A stretch of DNA of 11,244 nucleotides from Candidatus Aegiribacteria sp. (GCA_030638185.1 DAOWFD010000354.1:1-11244); one strand, 5' to 3'; shown: positions 1-7,363, numbered from the stretch's first letter. The notes: generated from the sequence alone by a model not told the origin. A program made the numbers and translations.

Positions 1-369
1 AGCGTAGAACTGAAGCGCGTTCCTGGATGCGAAATACTCCTGGCCTGTTGTTACGAGTTCGTCTCCAGGATTCAGCCGCAGGTTTGAAAGGACAGTATTC
101 ACACCTGTGGTCGCGTTGGGTACGAGTACTACAGAACCAGGAGATGCTCCGGTAAAGACCTCCAGTTTCTCCAGTATACCGGGAATCTCCGGCATGTACT
201 GTCTCAGAATGAAATCCAGTGGCTGTCTTTCCAGTTCGCAAAGCAGATCTTTTCGATGATTGCTGACTTCAGCGGGACAGGCTCCGAAAGAACCATGATT
301 CAGAAATACTGTATCCGGGCGGATACCCCAGTACGGCGCGAATTCGCTTCTCAGTTCTTCAGGTTTCAG
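1..369 (-). CDS. Class-V PLP aminotransferase, isopenicillin-N-epimerase-like (N-terminal part, runs off left edge)
   Basis: The 123 codons present match the N-terminus of the CefD-like branch of PLP-dependent class-V aminotransferases. Visible motifs are NHGSFG at residues 24-29, which opens the fold in this branch, and PNATTGVNTVL near residues 84-94, part of the cofactor-phosphate region. The PLP lysine lies beyond the window, so the substrate cannot be judged. The reading frame opens after a TGA inside the upstream PEBP gene and holds no ATG, GTG or TTG before the conserved domain. The best start is a CTG at 369-367 that overlaps the PEBP stop as CTGA. It gives a normal-length N-terminus about 23 residues before NHGSFG. 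A weak GGAAAG lies about 10 nt upstream. The motif usually written TTDHEYGA reads TTGQEYFA here, so the usual His is Gln110. Family assignment is firm; the start codon and function are inferred. Confidence 0.8.
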   Translation of the reverse strand, partial: MKPEELRSEFAPYWGIRPDTVFLNHGSFGACPAEVSNHRKDLLCELERQPLDFILRQYMPEIPGILEKLEVFTGASPGSVVLVPNATTGVNTVLSNLRLNPGDELVTTGQEYFASRNALQFYA

Positions 370-830
370 TATGGTGAATACTTTCCAGTAAGTTTGACCA
401 CCTGCAGAATATGGTCTTTCATGGCATCCTCAACATCACGGAAAGAAGCTCCGCCGGGAAGATCCAGCTTACTATTCAGGGCGTAGAGATTGAAGACCAG
501 CTCCTGTTCCCTTATATAGCTGTCAGGACCATCCCAGCCCACTCCACCGAAGCTGTTGACTCCCTGCAGAGTACCGTCATGTGAAACGTTTCTGTGTGGT
601 TGCTTACCGTCAATTGTAATAGCTTTCGGAGGTATGTTGTACACTACCCAGTGGCAGTACACCTTACCCGTATCAGGATCTGTGCAGATAACTATCAGGG
701 CCAGACTGGCGGTACCCTTTGGAGGTGTTGTCCAGCCGATCGGAGGAGATGCATCACCTTTGGACAGGGAATACCAGGGAGGGATATGTTCGTTATCCTT
801 AAAAGCGCTACTTATAATTCTAAAACTCAT
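366..830 (-). CDS. PEBP / YbhB-YbcL family protein (Raf-kinase-inhibitor-like)
   Basis: A 154-residue protein of the phosphatidylethanolamine-binding family, close to the usual length of bacterial YbhB/YbcL. Conserved landmarks are the N-terminal SSAFKDNEHIPPWYS segment, DPDTG at residues 51-55, CHWVVYNIP at 59-67 and NSFGGVGWDGP at 92-102, followed by the LYAL strand. The loop after GP normally reads like CPPSGxHxY. Here it reads DSYIREQEL, so the conserved ligand-pocket His and Pro residues are gone. The start at 830 is chosen because AAGGAG lies 6 nt upstream; a longer reading to 923 would run through the promoter at 868-895. No signal peptide is visible, so it is probably cytoplasmic. It is the first gene of a short unit with the aminotransferase, whose CTG start overlaps its TGA. 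The bacterial role of the family is poorly defined. Confidence 0.9.
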   Translation of the reverse strand: MSFRIISSAFKDNEHIPPWYSLSKGDASPPIGWTTPPKGTASLALIVICTDPDTGKVYCHWVVYNIPPKAITIDGKQPHRNVSHDGTLQGVNSFGGVGWDGPDSYIREQELVFNLYALNSKLDLPGGASFRDVEDAMKDHILQVVKLTGKYSPY

Positions 831-867
831 TATCGACTCCTTGTAAGGAATGCAAAATCCTCTAATT

Positions 868-895
868 ATTATATGGTTCTCTGAGTATGAGGCAA
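868..895 (-). promoter_or_regulatory. Sigma70-type promoter for the PEBP-aminotransferase pair
   Basis: On the minus strand a -35 TTGCCT (895-890) and a perfect -10 TATAAT (873-868) are separated by 16 nt. The predicted transcript would start near 861, giving a leader of about 30 nt that carries the AAGGAG ribosome site before the ATG at 830. This makes the PEBP gene the first of a new transcription unit rather than a read-through from the CDF gene. Confidence 0.6.
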
Positions 896-921
896 GGGCT
901 GTTAAAGCCGCGCTTCTGTTC

Positions 922-940
922 AACCGGAATTAATCCGGTT
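922..940 (-). repeat. Perfect inverted repeat at the CDF stop codon
   Basis: Seven-base arms AACCGGA and TCCGGTT flank a 5-nt loop, and the TAA stop of the CDF gene (932-930) lies in the loop. No T-run follows on the minus strand, so it is not a classical intrinsic terminator. It could still stabilise the 3' end of the four-gene transcript or mark a Rho-dependent end before the promoter downstream. Confidence 0.4.
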
Positions 941-1814
941 CAAGCCTCACCATAACATCAACAACGCCTGGCCCGATCATATAAAGGTCCCGCTCAACCT
1001 TTTTGAGTATGGAGAATGCCTCCCCAAGTGGCATACGACCGTCAACCACAATATGCATGTCAGCCTGGATACCATCTCCCTGATATCTTGTCCTGAGATC
1101 GTGAACATCCGCAACCCCATCCACCGATAAGGCGATTCTCCTCAGTTCTTCTATTATCTCAGTAGGAGCAGCAGTGTCCGACAGTTGCCACAAAGCAGAT
1201 CGAAATACATTGATTCCCAGCTTTAGAATGAATATAGATACGAAGACTCCTCCAATGCCGTCCATCACTACAAGCGAATGTTTAATCCTTGCAGCAAGCA
1301 CCACTACTGCTACCGGGATCGAGCTGATAGCATCGGACCGCTGATGCATCGCGTTGGCGGCGAGAGCAGGGGATTTTAGTTTTCTGCTCGTTCTTAACGT
1401 CCATCTGGAGAGAATTCCCTTGGTAATAACGGCTGTCACTGCCACAGCGAAGGCGGGCCACCCCGGTGGATTTTCAGCGGGGTTCATTATGGCACCGAAG
1501 GACCTCCATGCGATGTAAAGACCTGTAAGTATTATGAAAACCCCGATGAATCCGGATATAATGGTCTCTATTCTTGCATGGCCGTGTGGATGATTCGCAT
1601 CGGATGGTTTTGTCCAGTACTTCGCTCCAACTAATATGGCCACATCTGTGACGCAGTCGGAGAGGCTGTGTACACCATCCGCCACCAGAGCATGACTGCT
1701 GCTCAGAATCCCTCCCGCAAGCTTGAAGCCAGACAGTAATACATTAAGTATTAACCCTGCCAGTGTAATCCTTGTGGTTCTTCTGAGAACTTCGTTCTCC
1801 CCGGATCTGTTCAT
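930..1814 (-). CDS. Cation diffusion facilitator (CDF) metal/proton antiporter
   Basis: A 294-residue transporter with the six-helix CDF layout (TM segments at roughly 16-37, 41-63, 83-106, 118-137, 150-175, 180-204) and a cytoplasmic C-terminal domain from about 210. The TM2 metal-site motif is H49-SLS-D53 and the TM5 motif is H157-QRS-D161. HPHGHARIE at 75-83 is the usual family signature after TM2. In E. coli FieF/YiiP the first TM2 ligand is Asp; the two-His, two-Asp set seen here is more typical of zinc-selective members, so export of Zn2+ is the best inference, with Fe, Mn, Co or Cd not excluded. The ATG overlaps the TGA of the M20 gene as ATGA, with only a weak ribosome site, which points to translational coupling. 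It is the last gene of its unit. Confidence 0.93.
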   Translation of the reverse strand: MNRSGENEVLRRTTRITLAGLILNVLLSGFKLAGGILSSSHALVADGVHSLSDCVTDVAILVGAKYWTKPSDANHPHGHARIETIISGFIGVFIILTGLYIAWRSFGAIMNPAENPPGWPAFAVAVTAVITKGILSRWTLRTSRKLKSPALAANAMHQRSDAISSIPVAVVVLAARIKHSLVVMDGIGGVFVSIFILKLGINVFRSALWQLSDTAAPTEIIEELRRIALSVDGVADVHDLRTRYQGDGIQADMHIVVDGRMPLGEAFSILKKVERDLYMIGPGVVDVMVRLEPD

Positions 1815-3142
1815 GTAGTACTTACGATCCCTATATAAGCGGTGTAGAAACTGACACCATTGAGATAATCTTCGATTGTAATGGATTCTCCTTCGGAATG
1901 AAGTGCTCCAAGGCCGTCTTTTCCGAGGTGAACAGGCTCAAACCTGTACACGTTATCAGCTATTTTGCAGTAATGTCTTGAATCGGTGGCTGCCGGGAAA
2001 ATGCCAGGCACAACCGGGATACCCGGCCAGATTCCCCGGACAGCTACTTGTATGGCTCTGTACTCCTCCGTATCCATTGAAGCTATGCCGGAGGGTTCGT
2101 GAATCTGATTAGTATCCTCATACCTTACATCTACTCCTAGTGGTTCCGCTATGCTCCGCACATGGTTAAAAATGTCAAGCGAATGATCACCGGGTATCGC
2201 CCTGAAATTTACAAGGGCAAAGGGTTCCGCGGGAATGATGTTCTCTTTACTGCTGCCCCGGATCATGGTTATGGCTGTTGTAGTTCTTACAAGAGCGTTT
2301 CCTGAAGGCCATTTTTCAATGATTCGAATCATCTCTCCGGAAGTCGGTATGCGATCACTGGCCATCACGGATTCCCTGAACATTTCTGATGTTGCCTGAA
2401 GCATTATTTCTACAGGGCCACAGAGCTTCACAGTCAACTGATTCTTTTCAAGTTCAGCCAGACATCTGCAAAGGCTGCCGGCCGCAGTATTGCGGTCCGG
2501 AACTGAAGCGTGCCCCTGAATTCCCTGTGCTGCCAGCCTGAGTGTGAGGTATCCCTTCTCCGCGAGTCCTATAACAGCTACATCCCTCTTCATCCAGGGG
2601 TAACTGTAGATGTATCCGCCTTCGTCAAGCACAGAACTCAGGGATACACCTCTATCCTTGAGAATTCTCACGATTTCAGAGGCCCCGCTATTTCCACCAA
2701 CCTCCTCATCATGCCCGAAGGCAAGAATCACTGTCCGGTCCGGTTTGAACCCTCTTTCAAGGATATCCTCGCAGGCCTGAAGCATGGCGGAGACACCAGC
2801 CTTGTAATCGATAGATCCCCTTCCCCATATCCTTCCGTCCCTGATGGTGCCGGAGAAAGGAGGTTCAGGCCACTTTTCACCATCCTCAGCGGGGACCACA
2901 TCCAGATGGGCGGTAAGCATGAAAGGTTTCAGCGATCGATCTGCACCCTGAAGCGTATAAAGAAGGCTTCCGTCGCCAATGGTTTCGCTTTTGAAATGTC
3001 TGTGCACTTGCGGGAAGGCTTTTTTCAGGTATTCAGCAGTTTCTCTGAAGGGCTTCTTATCAAAGACTTCTCCAGGCTGTCGAGATACGGTCCTGTAACG
3101 CAGTATTTCAGAGAATATTTCAAGTTTCTGCCGGTCGGTCAT
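1811..3142 (-). CDS. M20 family zinc metallopeptidase, PM20D1 / carboxypeptidase-S (CPS1) type
   Basis: A 443-residue M20 amidohydrolase. Zinc ligands and catalytic residues are all in place: H79 and D81 in TAHLDVVP, bridging D112 in GRGSIDYKAG, E146 (general base) and E147 in GHDEEVGG, D173 in LDEGG, and H415 in LHSEGES. The dimerisation (lid) domain, from about residue 190, contains the GHASVP motif. The combination PPFSGTIRDGRIWGRG, GHDEEVGG and LDEGG points to the PM20D1/yeast CPS1 branch, whose known members hydrolyse dipeptides or N-acyl amino acids. No signal peptide is seen, so it should be cytoplasmic. The start is supported by AAAGGT about 7 nt upstream. It follows the zinc-ribbon gene by 58 nt and overlaps the CDF gene by 4 nt. 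Substrate is not determinable from the sequence. Confidence 0.93.
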   Translation of the reverse strand: MTDRQKLEIFSEILRYRTVSRQPGEVFDKKPFRETAEYLKKAFPQVHRHFKSETIGDGSLLYTLQGADRSLKPFMLTAHLDVVPAEDGEKWPEPPFSGTIRDGRIWGRGSIDYKAGVSAMLQACEDILERGFKPDRTVILAFGHDEEVGGNSGASEIVRILKDRGVSLSSVLDEGGYIYSYPWMKRDVAVIGLAEKGYLTLRLAAQGIQGHASVPDRNTAAGSLCRCLAELEKNQLTVKLCGPVEIMLQATSEMFRESVMASDRIPTSGEMIRIIEKWPSGNALVRTTTAITMIRGSSKENIIPAEPFALVNFRAIPGDHSLDIFNHVRSIAEPLGVDVRYEDTNQIHEPSGIASMDTEEYRAIQVAVRGIWPGIPVVPGIFPAATDSRHYCKIADNVYRFEPVHLGKDGLGALHSEGESITIEDYLNGVSFYTAYIGIVSTT

Positions 3143-3183
3143 TCAGAAACCTTTCCGGGAATCCCCTGTATGCAGATCCGCTG

Positions 3184-3225
3184 AACTGAAGAAAACAGAC
3201 TCAGTTAGTAAGCGTGAAAACGCTT
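3184..3225 (-). repeat. Two adjacent stem-loops at the end of the zinc-ribbon gene
   Basis: The first is a perfect hairpin (3210-3225) with arms AAGCGT/ACGCTT and a 4-nt loop, lying in the last codons of the zinc-ribbon gene. The second (3184-3206) has arms AACTGA/TCAGTT with an 11-nt loop and takes in the stop codon (3203-3201). Neither is followed by a T-run. They may influence mRNA stability or translation of the M20 gene 58 nt downstream. The second, weaker pairing could be chance. Confidence 0.3.
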
Positions 3226-4151
3226 AAGGAGAATCCTTCATAACCGAGGCTGTCGATAGCCATGGGAACAATTCTTCTCATTATGTCAACAGCATCACCA
3301 AGGTTGTATGCATTGTAATCGAACAGAGTGGCAACCTGAATCCTGCGTCCTCCATAATCCTCCCTCTCCAGCCTTCGGGATACTGTAATAATGAGGTCGT
3401 TCAACTGGTTGTCGGAGAACTCAGATGTAGTAATAGCCTTATCGTACCGTATACTGAATTCCTCCACACTGCCCCTCATCATCTCCGGAGTGAAGTAGAG
3501 TTTTACAAGAACTGTGGAGGGTATGGTGTCCACATTTGACTGCTCTATCCTGATAAGCGGTGCTGAGATGAAATCGGTCTCGGTGCTGTCGGTCCAGACG
3601 CAGAGCCTGTCGATCTCCAGAGATTTGAATTCACGCTGACTGATTTTCTGAATAACGAATGTAGTCGCAGGCCGCAGAGGAACAGGCCAGCTTCCAAGAA
3701 ATGACACTGTAGAGCCTTCGGGTATGATTGTCATGTCAACATTTGCTCTTGGCAGGGCTCGCGAAGCGCTGTCGTTCATAACGTAGACAATATCCGAGGC
3801 GATGAGGGTTGCAATAGGATCTACATGGGTTTCCTCGACAGCTTCCTCAAAGCGCTCCCTTTCAGGAAGTTCCGGTATGTACTCGGATCTTTCAAAAACA
3901 TTTGTAATGACAAACGCTGCCACAAGCCCTGCAATGGTTATAAGAATACCTATCATCACGCTGTTTCCTCTTGATGGAGGAGTTTTGAATTCAGTTCTCT
4001 CCTGGAAATGCACGGGTGTTTCAAGTTTGCTCTGAAGGCCGCTGCGCTGTGTTTGTAAGGGATCGTTCTGAGTTGAAAGCTCATAACCACAATTCTTGCA
4101 CCTACCCGTATCCCGTCCATTGTTATCGTGTCCGCAGCATCTACAGATCAT
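3201..4151 (-). CDS. Zinc-ribbon single-pass membrane protein of unknown function
   Basis: A 316-residue protein I cannot assign to a named family. It opens with a compact zinc ribbon (C3-x2-C6 and C18-x2-C21), continues through a polar linker, and has one transmembrane helix at about residues 65-86. A domain of about 225 residues follows. The short cytosolic head and the acidic stretch after the helix suggest that the C-terminal domain lies outside the cytoplasmic membrane. That domain is rich in beta-type segments (for example around 120-160 and 190-220) and ends in a mixed alpha/beta region. The start has a strong GGAGG site 7 nt upstream. It sits 65 nt after the foldase gene and 58 nt before the M20 gene, so it is probably co-transcribed, perhaps with its own weak promoter in the gap. 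A role as an envelope sensor or scaffold is only a guess. Confidence 0.8.
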   Translation of the reverse strand: MICRCCGHDNNGRDTGRCKNCGYELSTQNDPLQTQRSGLQSKLETPVHFQERTEFKTPPSRGNSVMIGILITIAGLVAAFVITNVFERSEYIPELPERERFEEAVEETHVDPIATLIASDIVYVMNDSASRALPRANVDMTIIPEGSTVSFLGSWPVPLRPATTFVIQKISQREFKSLEIDRLCVWTDSTETDFISAPLIRIEQSNVDTIPSTVLVKLYFTPEMMRGSVEEFSIRYDKAITTSEFSDNQLNDLIITVSRRLEREDYGGRRIQVATLFDYNAYNLGDAVDIMRRIVPMAIDSLGYEGFSLSVFTLTN

Positions 4152-4216
4152 TGGTACACCTCCAGAAACACATCATATACGCATTTAAGCTCGTTTTGCA
4201 CAGACTTTTAACTCAT

Positions 4217-5920
4217 CTAGGGCTGATCTATCGATAACGAATCAGAGTAGATGAACTTGTCGACAAATCCCCTGTTAATCTCAATATGATATACAGAACG
4301 GAGACTGTCTACAAGTCCGGATATTACTTCCTCTTCTTCCATTGACCGGAAGATTGCCAGTAACTGGTCCTGTGATTCATCAAAGGTCGCTATGTGTTCC
4401 GGTCGTATCTCCGTTAATTCGAACAGAAGTAGCTGTTCAGCCGAAACGGAACAGGTGACAGACTCATGCATCTCAGCATTGAAAAGCATCTCGTTCCATG
4501 GAGGCGGTATATCAGATACTGTCATGGGTCTGGTTATTATGGACTCCCCGGGAGCAAGGATGCTCTGTACGGCTGTCAGTTCTTCGATCATCGAAAAAGG
4601 ATCACCGCCGGACTCCATAACCCTATTGAACAGGTCCAGCTGTCCTTCTCCAACAGCAGATATTGTCTTGAATACTCTCTCTTCCTGGATAATAAGCGAA
4701 TCCTTCTCAGCTTCGTAGATCTCCAGCAGTTTCTCTTCGGTGGGAATCAGCCTCGGTTCTATAACCTCCGCATAATAGACATCAAGCACCTGGTTACTAA
4801 AACGCTGATCCATATATGAAACGTTGTCAGGCAGTGTATCCATACCGAGTTGCTTCGCTTCCATCGACATGATATCGTAAAGACCCAGAAGCCAGCTGTA
4901 CTCCCTAATCCAATCGGGATCATCGGGATCATTGTAGCCTATCGGAGGCAGGTTCCTGATATTTTCAGCGAGAGAGTAGATCGTTCTTCTACCTCCGGTG
5001 AAGGAATATGCGACCATATTCTCCTGTTCGGATGTAAAAGGCTCGTAATCCTGGCTGTTCTCAAGGAAATGACTTGCAATCAGTTCAGGAATACCCTCTG
5101 TTATCTGGAGGTTGTTGACCGTTCTCAGGCTGTCAAAGAGTTCATCCTTGTACGCCATTTTCAGCCTTCCGAGTATTCTGCTCGCTATTATGTCTTTGAT
5201 CTCTGCGAAGGGCGGTATGGTGTCTTGATAAGTACTGTCAATTCTGAGAAATCTCCAGCCGGAATAGGATGAATCCAATGAAGATAACTCGCCAGTCTCA
5301 AGACCACGAAGAAGCATGTAATCCCCTGGAAATGCTTCCATCATATCTACCGGGCCCAGAACTCCTCTGTTGATGGCCTCACGGGTATTAATCGAATACT
5401 CCTCAGCAAGATCGCCCATGTTCTCACCATTTATAACAAGCTGCCTCAGGCTATCGCAGTGGGCTCTGTCCTTGACAGTGATCGCTCTGTATACCAGCAT
5501 TGTGCCCATCTGTGAATAGTACTCTTCAACGGTATCCGGGGGCAGTTCCACCTTCTGATCAAGGATCCATACTAACCAGTCATTCTGAAGCTTCTCTCTC
5601 TCCCTCTCGTAAAAGTATAGCGCCATTTCACGGGTTGAATCATACCCTCTGTCGTGTGCATTCTGCAGTATCAGCATTCTGTTTATTAACGCTTCCAGCT
5701 TCATATTAACCATCAGTGAATCACCATTGAGACGTTCAAGAATAGGAGCCAAAACGGAACCTGTAAAATTCCTGTCGCCTACTGTAAGTACAACGCTGTC
5801 ATCGTACTCCCCTGCCAGGTCAACCACATCATTAACGTCAGCAGCGTTATTGCTTTCCGGCTGTTTACCACATCCAGAGAGAATAATCAATAAAGTCAAC
5901 ACAGTTATCTTAAGAAGCAT
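4217..5920 (-). CDS. PpiC-type (parvulin) peptidyl-prolyl isomerase lipoprotein, SurA/PrsA-like foldase
   Basis: A 567-residue predicted lipoprotein. The signal peptide ends in a lipobox (LSGC, acylated Cys17) followed by a polar linker. A SurA_N-like helical region spans about 44-135. A parvulin domain spans about 139-228, with a recognisable core: GTMLVYRAITV, FxDLA-like NMGDLAEEYS, NRGVLGPVDMMEAFPGD and the closing YSGWRFLRIDS strand. A long helical region follows, then a second parvulin-like block at about 413-505 (ERVFKTISAV ... LLLFELTEIRP) that looks degenerate. The protein should be anchored in the periplasm and act as a chaperone or prolyl isomerase on exported or outer-membrane proteins. 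The start is backed by GGAGGT about 5 nt upstream. It is the first gene of the four-gene unit, transcribed away from the PBP4 gene. Confidence 0.88.
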   Translation of the reverse strand: MLLKITVLTLLIILSGCGKQPESNNAADVNDVVDLAGEYDDSVVLTVGDRNFTGSVLAPILERLNGDSLMVNMKLEALINRMLILQNAHDRGYDSTREMALYFYEREREKLQNDWLVWILDQKVELPPDTVEEYYSQMGTMLVYRAITVKDRAHCDSLRQLVINGENMGDLAEEYSINTREAINRGVLGPVDMMEAFPGDYMLLRGLETGELSSLDSSYSGWRFLRIDSTYQDTIPPFAEIKDIIASRILGRLKMAYKDELFDSLRTVNNLQITEGIPELIASHFLENSQDYEPFTSEQENMVAYSFTGGRRTIYSLAENIRNLPPIGYNDPDDPDWIREYSWLLGLYDIMSMEAKQLGMDTLPDNVSYMDQRFSNQVLDVYYAEVIEPRLIPTEEKLLEIYEAEKDSLIIQEERVFKTISAVGEGQLDLFNRVMESGGDPFSMIEELTAVQSILAPGESIITRPMTVSDIPPPWNEMLFNAEMHESVTCSVSAEQLLLFELTEIRPEHIATFDESQDQLLAIFRSMEEEEVISGLVDSLRSVYHIEINRGFVDKFIYSDSLSIDQP

Positions 5921-5976
5921 AAGAACCTCCAGTTACTCTTCGTTTTTTTTCGTTTATCGGTAAGTTATATTCAAGG

Positions 5977-6004
5977 AATCTAATGCAGTTTCTTCAATTA
6001 TCAA
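5977..6004 (-). promoter_or_regulatory. Possible promoter in the divergent 84-nt intergenic region
   Basis: The only gap between the divergent foldase and PBP4 genes (5921-6004) must carry both promoters. For the minus strand, TTGATA (6004-5999) and TAGATT (5982-5977) are 16 nt apart, leaving a leader of about 50 nt. For the plus strand I see only weak -10-like hexamers (TATATT, TCTAAT). A run of eight T lies at 5943-5950. Evidence is consensus likeness alone. Confidence 0.3.
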
Positions 6005-7363
6005 ATGGAATGGATGGAGACCCGATTGAGTCTACTGGTTCACGTGTTGCTTATGCTGTCAATATCGTTTAACATGCCTTCAATACCATCATCCTGGAGA
6101 ACGGGCATTTATATTGCAGATGCAGATACAAGAGAAATACTCTACAACGTTAACGGTGATTCCTATTTCAGACCCGCATCTACAGTAAAACTTCTGACTA
6201 CTCTGGTGGCTTTGAAGGAACTTGGACCTTCGTACGTATATGAAACCAGGGTAATGGCCGATACTGCCGGTAGCAGGCTTTTCATAGTGGGAGCCGGGGC
6301 ACCCCTCTTGAATGCGGAACACATCAGGATAGTCGCCCTCGAAACCGCAGCTTCACTTGATCCGGGTTCCTCCTGGGACCTTTTCTGGGACACTACAAGA
6401 TTCTTCAGCGAATCACACTGCCCCGGATGGGATGCTTCCGACTGGAGCAAAACCTATTGTCCCCCAATAGAGGGTCTCTCGGTAGGAGATAATATCCTTC
6501 AGCTGATAATCTCCACTAAAGGCGATACAATAAGAGTCTTCTACTATCCTCCGCTGCCTGACCTGGAAATAGTAAACAATCTTGTTACCGGCAGCAGAGA
6601 ATCTGTAAGAACTTATGTAGAAGGCTGGGCTGAGAACAGACCTATGCTGATACTGGAAGGGGTCATACCGCCAGATACCCATCTTGTACTCTACAAGCCC
6701 TTTGCTGGGCCTCCAGCCGAATTCGCCGGAATGCTTGCACTGGAGCTGGAAGCCACCGGTTTGAATATCGATCAGGTATTGCAGGGAGAAGAGCCTGACT
6801 CGGGATCACTTCTTCAAACATCAGTAATATATTCCGATCCGATGTTCGTTCTTCTGGCTTCAATGAATAAGTGGAGCAGGAATATGATAGCTGAGATGGT
6901 TCTGAGAACAGCAAGCCTTGAAACAGGATCCAATCCCGCTTCAACGGGAGCGGGATGTGATGTGGCAGGTCAGCTGCTGAGGTACCTTGTTCCCTCGCTC
7001 ACAGAATTTCAGCTTGCCGACGGCTCTGGTCTTTCCAGATTCAACAGCCTGACACCGATTCATCTTGCGGAAATACTCTCCGAAGGAATCGGTTCAGCGG
7101 AATGGGGAGTGGAATTCCTTGCCACATTACCTGTCAACGGCGTTGATGGAACTCTGAGAACAAGAATGGCAGATCTGCCCCCGGGAGCATTTCGCGGGAA
7201 AACAGGGACTTTGAATGATACATCAACGATTGCAGGACTGCTCACTTCTTCGTCGGGTAGAAAGATAATACTGGTGATAATGCTTGAGGTACCCACCGGG
7301 CAAACCAGGACTGCAAGGGCACTGCAGGACAGCCTGATATCATGGTTCTGGAAGAACTACTAA
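6005..7363 (+). CDS. dacB: D-alanyl-D-alanine carboxypeptidase/endopeptidase, PBP4 (peptidase S13) type
   Basis: A 452-residue low-molecular-weight penicillin-binding protein of class C, close in length to E. coli PBP4. The three active-site motifs are present: S59-T-V-K62 in PASTVKLLT, S291-R-N293 in KWSRNMIAE and K399-T-G401 in RGKTGTL. DGSGLSR at 339-345 is the usual S13 signature. An insert between motifs one and two contains C139 and C152, which might pair. The hydrophobic N-terminus (about 7-22) is a likely signal peptide, so the enzyme should act in the periplasm, trimming pentapeptides or cutting D-Ala-mDAP cross-links. An ATG at 6014 is an alternative start; neither start has a clear ribosome site. 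It is the only plus-strand gene here, and its TAA overlaps the convergent TAG of the glycosyltransferase gene. Confidence 0.93.
   Translation: MEWMETRLSLLVHVLLMLSISFNMPSIPSSWRTGIYIADADTREILYNVNGDSYFRPASTVKLLTTLVALKELGPSYVYETRVMADTAGSRLFIVGAGAPLLNAEHIRIVALETAASLDPGSSWDLFWDTTRFFSESHCPGWDASDWSKTYCPPIEGLSVGDNILQLIISTKGDTIRVFYYPPLPDLEIVNNLVTGSRESVRTYVEGWAENRPMLILEGVIPPDTHLVLYKPFAGPPAEFAGMLALELEATGLNIDQVLQGEEPDSGSLLQTSVIYSDPMFVLLASMNKWSRNMIAEMVLRTASLETGSNPASTGAGCDVAGQLLRYLVPSLTEFQLADGSGLSRFNSLTPIHLAEILSEGIGSAEWGVEFLATLPVNGVDGTLRTRMADLPPGAFRGKTGTLNDTSTIAGLLTSSSGRKIILVIMLEVPTGQTRTARALQDSLISWFWKNY

Noticed and set aside
831..923. N-terminal extension of the PEBP gene to an upstream start at 923
   Set aside because: The added residues are not family-like, and the stretch contains a TTGCCT/TATAAT promoter and the AAGGAG site for the start at 830.
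2510..3184. Open frame of 224 codons on the plus strand opposite the M20 gene
   Set aside because: It is fully antisense to a gene with all catalytic residues, resembles no family and has an uneven composition. It is a shadow frame.
4152..4216. Separate promoter for the zinc-ribbon gene (TATGAT-like hexamer)
   Set aside because: No acceptable -35 element at the right distance; listed only as a possibility in the gene entry.
4850..5272. Plus-strand open frame of 140 codons opposite the foldase gene
   Set aside because: Antisense to a well-supported gene, with no recognisable domain.
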